Positions 6,368 to 9,855 of a DNA stretch of 9,855 nt are shown piece after piece. Where the stretch lies: contig CAZNVG010000039.1 in the NCBI GenBank assembly GCA_964576475.1, positions 1 to 9,855 of the forward strand, read 5' to 3'. The position numbers and the translations under genes were made by a program. The notes beneath the pieces were generated by a model, which saw only the letters and a list, made by a program, of their open reading frames with translations, was not told the DNA's origin and made no database searches. The DNA comes from CAZNVG01 sp964576475. Its GTDB lineage: Bacteria > Patescibacteriota > Saccharimonadia > Saccharimonadales > CAZNVG01. The number at the start of each line of letters is the position of its first letter. Positions within the stretch are counted from its first letter, which is position 1.

Positions 6368-6963
6368 ATAGTTAAATAAGCTGGGATCGGATAGCGTTCA
6401 AAGGATTTCAGTAGCTTACGGCCATAGATTAATCGAGCCATACACTCCGCTTCCCACTTAGCGCCATTCAAAGCGGTCTTTGGCTTTGGCTCTCGAGGAA
6501 GCCCACAAAAAGGGAATATAAAATCAACGTCCATAACGGACCACCCATCAGTAAGCGGCACGATCCTCCCTAGCTGGAGCATCTTAGCATAGGCAAGACT
6601 ATGTAGATCGATAGACCTTCTATGAAGTTTGAGATTTACTCCAGTTTGTTCGGCTTTTCGATTCAAAAACGGTACATCAAAACTTGAAATGTGCAGACCA
6701 CCGATCACCTTTACGCTGCGCATACTAAGCCATCGCTCAAAGCTTTTAATAAGTTCTTTAGTCGTTTGCTTTTCTGTGTCTCGAACCGAGTCCGCAGTAA
6801 ATCCATTTACATCCAGAGCACTCTGTGTGATCTTCTCGCCCTTTCTAATACGACACTCTCCGTAGAATGTGTCGCGTGGTCGGGTAAAATCAATTGCACC
6901 AATTGAAACTAGTCCATTAAGTTCTGCGTCAAGACCAGTGGTTTCAATGTCGAGTATAACCAT
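6364..6963 (-). CDS. DnaQ/ExoX-like 3'-5' exonuclease-fold protein with degenerate motif III
   Basis: This 199-residue protein has the RNase H-like DEDD exonuclease fold. Motif I is ILDIETTGLD (Asp5, Glu7) at the very N-terminus. Motif II is HISSFDVPFLNR (Asp96). At motif III, where DEDDh enzymes carry His-x4-Asp (HxALxDA), the sequence reads KTALNGAKWEAE: Lys162 replaces the histidine and Gly167 replaces the aspartate. Glu171 or Glu173 are nearby acidic residues that might compensate. Family members trim DNA or RNA 3' ends, but whether this one is catalytic is uncertain. The frame allows a GTG start at 6969, but I prefer ATG 6963: it places motif I as in ExoX/DnaQ proteins, and TATGAT (6975 to 6970) ends six bases before it, with no Shine-Dalgarno sequence. 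It converges with the PQ-loop gene, overlapping by four bases. Confidence 0.85.
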   Translation of the reverse strand: MVILDIETTGLDAELNGLVSIGAIDFTRPRDTFYGECRIRKGEKITQSALDVNGFTADSVRDTEKQTTKELIKSFERWLSMRSVKVIGGLHISSFDVPFLNRKAEQTGVNLKLHRRSIDLHSLAYAKMLQLGRIVPLTDGWSVMDVDFIFPFCGLPREPKPKTALNGAKWEAECMARLIYGRKLLKSFERYPIPAYLTI

Positions 6964-6969
6964 GCACAC

Positions 6970-6975
6970 ATCATA
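6970..6975 (-). promoter_or_regulatory. -10 element for the exonuclease-like gene
   Basis: On the minus strand TATGAT is followed by six bases and then ATG 6963, implying transcription starting at or near the start codon. The best -35 candidate (TGGCGT, 18 bases upstream) is weak. Confidence 0.5.
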
Positions 6976-7026
6976 ACGTACCGTAACGCAACCACGCCAG
7001 CAATCGCTTTATTAACAGGGATAATC

Positions 7027-7035
7027 TGCTATAAT
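7027..7035 (+). promoter_or_regulatory. Extended -10 promoter for tRNA-Thr(GGT)
   Basis: TGcTATAAT is a perfect extended -10. A start near 7042 would give a leader of about 10 bases before the tRNA at 7052. The -35 is poor (TTTATT at 7008-7013, 16-base spacer). Confidence 0.75.
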
Positions 7036-7051
7036 CTTCAAGTTGATAAAT

Positions 7052-7126
<75 letters not shown>

Positions 7127-7137
7127 GTGTTTAGCAC

Positions 7138-7166
7138 TTGAAGTATTAGTTTTAATCTGTTAAAGT
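7138..7166 (+). promoter_or_regulatory. rpmG promoter with -35 and extended -10
   Basis: TTGAAG (7138-7143), a 17-base spacer, and TGtTAAAGT (7158-7166) form the best-spaced promoter in the window. The hexamer ends nine bases before ATG 7176, so the transcript would begin at or beside the start codon. Confidence 0.6.
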
Positions 7167-7175
7167 TGGATGATT

Positions 7176-7367
7176 ATGGCAAAAAAAGGTAAGCGAGTAT
7201 TAGTTGGCATGGTTTCCGAAGAAAGTGGACACCGAACTTACTATACCCGTAAAAACACCCAGAATACGACTGACAAACTGCGACTTCGTAAGTACGATCC
7301 AGTACTACGAAAGCATGTTTGGTACGGCGAAACCAAGAAAAACCTTGGTCGCAACACAGTAAAATAG
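7176..7367 (+). CDS. rpmG: 50S ribosomal protein L33 (bL33), cysteine-free form
   Basis: This 63-residue protein is bL33, a small protein of the large ribosomal subunit near the tRNA exit site. MAKKGKRVLVGMVSEESGHR, then TYYTRKN and LRLRKYDPVLRKHVWY, match the family along its length. The zinc-binding Cys pairs of the C+ form are absent (SEE, KYDPVLRKH), so this is the zinc-independent C- form. A C-terminal extension (GETKKNLGRNTVK) runs slightly beyond the usual end. An in-frame ATG at 7170 would add Met-Ile. I chose 7176 because MAKK is the conserved beginning and the promoter geometry fits. It follows tRNA-Thr(GGT) by 49 bases. Confidence 0.95.
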   Translation: MAKKGKRVLVGMVSEESGHRTYYTRKNTQNTTDKLRLRKYDPVLRKHVWYGETKKNLGRNTVK

Positions 7368-7391
7368 TCGATCGATCTTAGCGCTAACTTG

Positions 7392-7421
7392 AAAAACATC
7401 CTATATATTTAGGATGTTTTT
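7392..7421. terminator. Bidirectional terminator shared by rpmG and the GH15 gene
   Basis: AAAAACATCCTA (7392-7403) pairs with TAGGATGTTTTT (7410-7421) around loop TATATT, giving a 12-base perfect stem with a T run on both strands. It terminates rpmG on plus and the GH57-GH15 operon on minus. One arm consists of the final GH15 codons (Lys-Thr-Ser), and the stop codon lies at the edge of the loop. Confidence 0.9.
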
Positions 7422-9349
7422 GTGTGCAGCAACAATGCGGTTCGAACAAACTCTGCGTGACTCCATACAAGAGGGGCAACAGAAATTGGATCAGAAGTAT
7501 CAGGATCAACTTGCTCTGCAAGCACACCACTTGACAACGTGCGTTCCGCGCACCAGGCAAGTAGTTGCTGAGCCTTTTCGCGTTTACCTTGTGCGGCATA
7601 AAGTTGCGCCAACCAAAGTGTCGTTACAAACCACGGATTTCCTTTATATCTAGAGTACGGTTGTGCATAGCGATCATTTTCATATCGCGGCACACCACCA
7701 ACAGGCGCCGAGTTCAGTAGCTGCTTCTCAATAGTTTCAATTGATTGCACAACCCTAGAATCTTCGATAGAAAGTAAGCCATATACGACTGCACCGTAAA
7801 CACTTGAAACGTCTACAGTTTCGTCATAATGCTTCGTCCCATCAGGCATGAGTAGGAAACTTTTTCGCAAAGACTGTGTCTCGCTGGAATACAGATCTCC
7901 AACGCTACCCGCAATTTCCTGTGCAGTAGAATCCCAGCGTATCGCATCGTCGGGACACTCAAGTTGCTCAGCGATAGAAGAGGCAGCATCTAGTGCTCCA
8001 TATACTGTAGCGATTGTATATGTGTGGGTTGCAAACTTTTCTTCCCACAAATCATAACTTGCATGGGGCAGTTTCGTTGACGCGTCAATGTAGCGTTCTA
8101 GGAAGTTTGTTGCAGGCTGCACGAGCGTTGTATATAAATTCTGTACGAATGTTTGATCTTTCGTCCTATCAAGATATTCACGCACCATAAGAATAACTGA
8201 AGCGGTCTCGTCTTCCTGGATGGCCAATTCTCGATTTTGGCCATGAATAAGTGGATGCCATGTACTACCGATCGCACGATCCGGCTGATACTTGTGCTGC
8301 ATGTAGCCGTCCTCGTGAAGTGTATCTCTACAAAATTCAAACATAGCTTTCGCTTCGTCAAACATATTGCACTGCATGAGCGGCCATATTGCATACGCGC
8401 CGTCTCGTGGCCAGAAATAGCTATAATTATCTCTCGCATAATTCAACATCTCACTGTCTGAGCTAGCGAGAATTGAGCCTCTTCTATCAGTGTGTGCCTT
8501 AATGACAAGTAGTGACTTCTTTGCCAACGGTAGTTGGTCGGCCGGCAATCGCTGCAGACTTGGGGCTGAGGCTAAAAGCCATTTATGCCAAAACTCCTTT
8601 GTTTTTCCTACCCGTGCTGCTGCGCCCTTTGATAGAAGTTCATCATGTATCCGCAATGCTTCCTGATGTGACGGTGCCGCTACAATCCAGTACGATGCCG
8701 CGTATGTGCCGTGCGGCTCTATCGCTGCGCTCAATCTAATAGTAGAGTCTACGACACCGTGCTCGACTGCATTGCCTGACAACTCACCATCTTCAGCGTC
8801 TCGAAATGTACTTTCTCTTCCTTCTATGCCACACAGACCAATACTGTATTGGTCAAACGATTTCGCATGTTGATCACGTGCATATACAAGGAAACAATTT
8901 CGACCCTTATAGTCGAGGATATAGTTACCTTCAGGTACATACATAGCTGTATCGCCTCGTGTGCTATTCGCTATCTGAAATACCTGGTGCAAGAAGAGAC
9001 GAACCTCACGCTGTTCCGCCTTTTCGTTCACGATTTGAAAGTTACGAATCAGCACATTATGCTCAGCATCAACACAATCATTAACAAATATTTTGATGCC
9101 TAAACTATCATTTATAAACGCTATGTTGCTGACGAGCGCATCACTGTCAAAGTCCACAGTACGCTGCCAGCCGATGCTATCAATCCAACTAAACGTACCA
9201 TCCACCCATATGCCGATTTTGTGATGAGGTAGACGAGCAGTCACATGATTTTCGAGTCCTATATATGGGTAATAGAGATCGTGCACAAAACCAAACTGGT
9301 TAAGTCCGACCAGCATCCGACCATTACTGAGAACAACGGGACGAGACAT
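7409..9349 (-). CDS. Glycoside hydrolase family 15 (glucoamylase/trehalase-type)
   Basis: This 646-residue cytoplasmic enzyme releases glucose from non-reducing ends of alpha-glucans, or from trehalose in some members. An N-terminal beta-sandwich (about 1-255) opens with the prokaryotic GH15 signature LVGLNQFGFVHDLYYPYIGLENH. The (alpha/alpha)6 catalytic barrel follows (about 275-646). Its motifs are SYFWPRDGAYA (310-320), DGYMQHKYQPD...GSTWHP (347-366), QEDETASVI (378-386), YDLWEEKFATHTYT with probable general acid Glu436, and LAEQVDP with probable general base Glu612. The length is normal for bacterial and archaeal GH15. No signal peptide is seen, so the substrate is intracellular. ATG 9349 has AAAGGAG on the minus strand at 9366-9360, ten bases upstream. 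The start overlaps the GH57 stop (TAATG), so the two are translationally coupled. Glucoamylase, glucodextranase and trehalase cannot be distinguished here; the GH57 partner favours alpha-glucan. Confidence 0.93.
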   Translation of the reverse strand: MSRPVVLSNGRMLVGLNQFGFVHDLYYPYIGLENHVTARLPHHKIGIWVDGTFSWIDSIGWQRTVDFDSDALVSNIAFINDSLGIKIFVNDCVDAEHNVLIRNFQIVNEKAEQREVRLFLHQVFQIANSTRGDTAMYVPEGNYILDYKGRNCFLVYARDQHAKSFDQYSIGLCGIEGRESTFRDAEDGELSGNAVEHGVVDSTIRLSAAIEPHGTYAASYWIVAAPSHQEALRIHDELLSKGAAARVGKTKEFWHKWLLASAPSLQRLPADQLPLAKKSLLVIKAHTDRRGSILASSDSEMLNYARDNYSYFWPRDGAYAIWPLMQCNMFDEAKAMFEFCRDTLHEDGYMQHKYQPDRAIGSTWHPLIHGQNRELAIQEDETASVILMVREYLDRTKDQTFVQNLYTTLVQPATNFLERYIDASTKLPHASYDLWEEKFATHTYTIATVYGALDAASSIAEQLECPDDAIRWDSTAQEIAGSVGDLYSSETQSLRKSFLLMPDGTKHYDETVDVSSVYGAVVYGLLSIEDSRVVQSIETIEKQLLNSAPVGGVPRYENDRYAQPYSRYKGNPWFVTTLWLAQLYAAQGKREKAQQLLAWCAERTLSSGVLAEQVDPDTSDPISVAPLVWSHAEFVRTALLLHTKTS

Positions 9350-9855
9350 TAGAAAGTCACTCCTTTAGCGACCAAACGAGCAGTGAGGTCTCTCAGTGCA
9401 TTCTGGAAAAAAATGAATGCTTCATAGGGCGATTCATACGGACTAAAGTAAGCGTGAATGTCTCCGTCACTAAACCATTTCGTACACATGTAATAAAAAT
9501 GATCAGACGTAGTAAGCTTTCTCCAATCTTCAATAAGATTCCAGTCTTCCGTTCGCATGATGTTTGTTTGAAGGGCAAAAAGACCTTTAATAGCTTCTTG
9601 TTGCATATCATTTCCAAGCCACGCCGAGAGATCTCGTTCAGTATCTGCCCAGGTCGTCGTTTGTTCCACAGAAACTGTGTCGACAGCAGAGTACATTCGT
9701 GCAGCCTCGCTCACAGTCGCAAACGTAGCATCGCCATGACGCATCCACGCCTCCGGTAGTGCCGACAGAAAATCAAAGATACCACTTTCTCTCCATTGGT
9801 GTTCACCAAATGTCTCGTAGTCCATAAACAAATTGAAATTGGTCGAACCTCCTTC
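9349..9855 (-). CDS. Glycoside hydrolase family 57 protein (alpha-amylase-like), C-terminal part
   Basis: The gene enters from beyond the right edge, and its last 168 residues are visible. Near the edge, FNLFMDYETFGEHQW is GH57 conserved region 4, containing the Asp that serves as catalytic acid in the family. LTTSDHFYYMCTKWFSDGDIHAYFSPYESPYEAF is the typical C-terminal helical region of GH57 amylase-like proteins. The nucleophile Glu (region 3) lies outside the window. Family members are retaining enzymes acting on alpha-glucans: amylases, branching enzymes or 4-alpha-glucanotransferases. A TTG at 9829-9831 could be mistaken for a start, but the frame continues upstream and the motif crosses that point. 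The TAA stop shares a base with the GH15 ATG. With GH15 it suggests a two-gene operon for internal glycogen or maltodextrin breakdown. Confidence 0.93.
   Translation of the reverse strand, partial: EGGSTNFNLFMDYETFGEHQWRESGIFDFLSALPEAWMRHGDATFATVSEAARMYSAVDTVSVEQTTTWADTERDLSAWLGNDMQQEAIKGLFALQTNIMRTEDWNLIEDWRKLTTSDHFYYMCTKWFSDGDIHAYFSPYESPYEAFIFFQNALRDLTARLVAKGVTF

Noticed and set aside
6964..6969. GTG at 6969 as the exonuclease-like start
   Set aside because: It adds only Met-Cys before a well-placed ATG and lies directly against the -10 hexamer, leaving no room for a transcript start.
9454..9759. Plus-strand open frame of about 100 codons
   Set aside because: It is antisense to the well-supported GH57 gene, has no promoter or ribosome site, and resembles no protein I know. 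Other open frames opposite or inside GH15, M20 and holB were rejected for the same reasons.
9829..9831. TTG as the start of the GH57 gene
   Set aside because: The GH57 motif FNLFMDYETFGEH spans this codon and the frame continues to the window edge, so it is an internal leucine.

Overview
The window looks like a chromosomal segment of a small-genome bacterium. My best guess is Candidatus Saccharibacteria (TM7) or another Patescibacteria/CPR lineage, at roughly 60% confidence. The reasons are very tight packing with overlapping genes, proteins of modest length, moderately low GC, a cysteine-free L33, CCA-encoding tRNAs, and a cytoplasmic GH57/GH15 pair. TGA clearly ends several genes (the first CDS, the M20 peptidase, trpS, holB), so this is not a TGA-recoding Gracilibacteria/SR1 genome. 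No marker in the window fixes the phylum.

Layout. Positions 1-4727 (+) hold a compact co-directional run. It starts with an incomplete gene that may be a circularly permuted ATP-grasp ligase. Then come an M20 metallopeptidase, tryptophanyl-tRNA synthetase (trpS), an RluA-type pseudouridine synthase, and the DNA polymerase III clamp-loader subunit delta' (holB). Two gene pairs overlap by 13-16 bases, and Shine-Dalgarno sequences precede most internal genes. holB contains a 10-N assembly gap that appears to be artificial. A membrane-anchored TPR protein follows at 4743-5396, with its own extended -10 element over the holB stop codon. Positions 5443-5661 carry tRNA-Thr(TGT), tRNA-Tyr(GTA) and a hairpin terminator. 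A small membrane protein (-) and a PQ-loop/SemiSWEET-like membrane protein (+) then diverge from one symmetric -10 element. The PQ-loop gene converges on, and shares a CTAG double stop with, a DnaQ-fold exonuclease-like gene (-). tRNA-Thr(GGT) and rpmG (L33) follow on +. A bidirectional hairpin separates rpmG from a minus-strand GH57-GH15 operon that runs off the right edge.

How the genes fit together. The left operon is housekeeping: translation (trpS), rRNA/tRNA modification (rluA family) and replication (holB), plus peptide breakdown by the M20 enzyme. The tRNA/rpmG part resembles a broken-up remnant of the ancestral thrU-tyrU-glyT-thrT-(tufB)-rpmG neighbourhood. The right operon encodes intracellular alpha-glucan breakdown: GH57 amylase-like endo or transferase activity, then GH15 exo-hydrolysis.

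The most interesting pattern concerns transcription starts. Genes that begin a transcription unit (TPR, PQ-loop, exonuclease, rpmG) have a -10-like hexamer only 6-9 bases upstream of the ATG and little or no Shine-Dalgarno sequence, which suggests leaderless mRNAs. Genes inside operons mostly carry a clear AGGAG-type site. I found no CRISPR array, insertion sequence, phage module or defence system.
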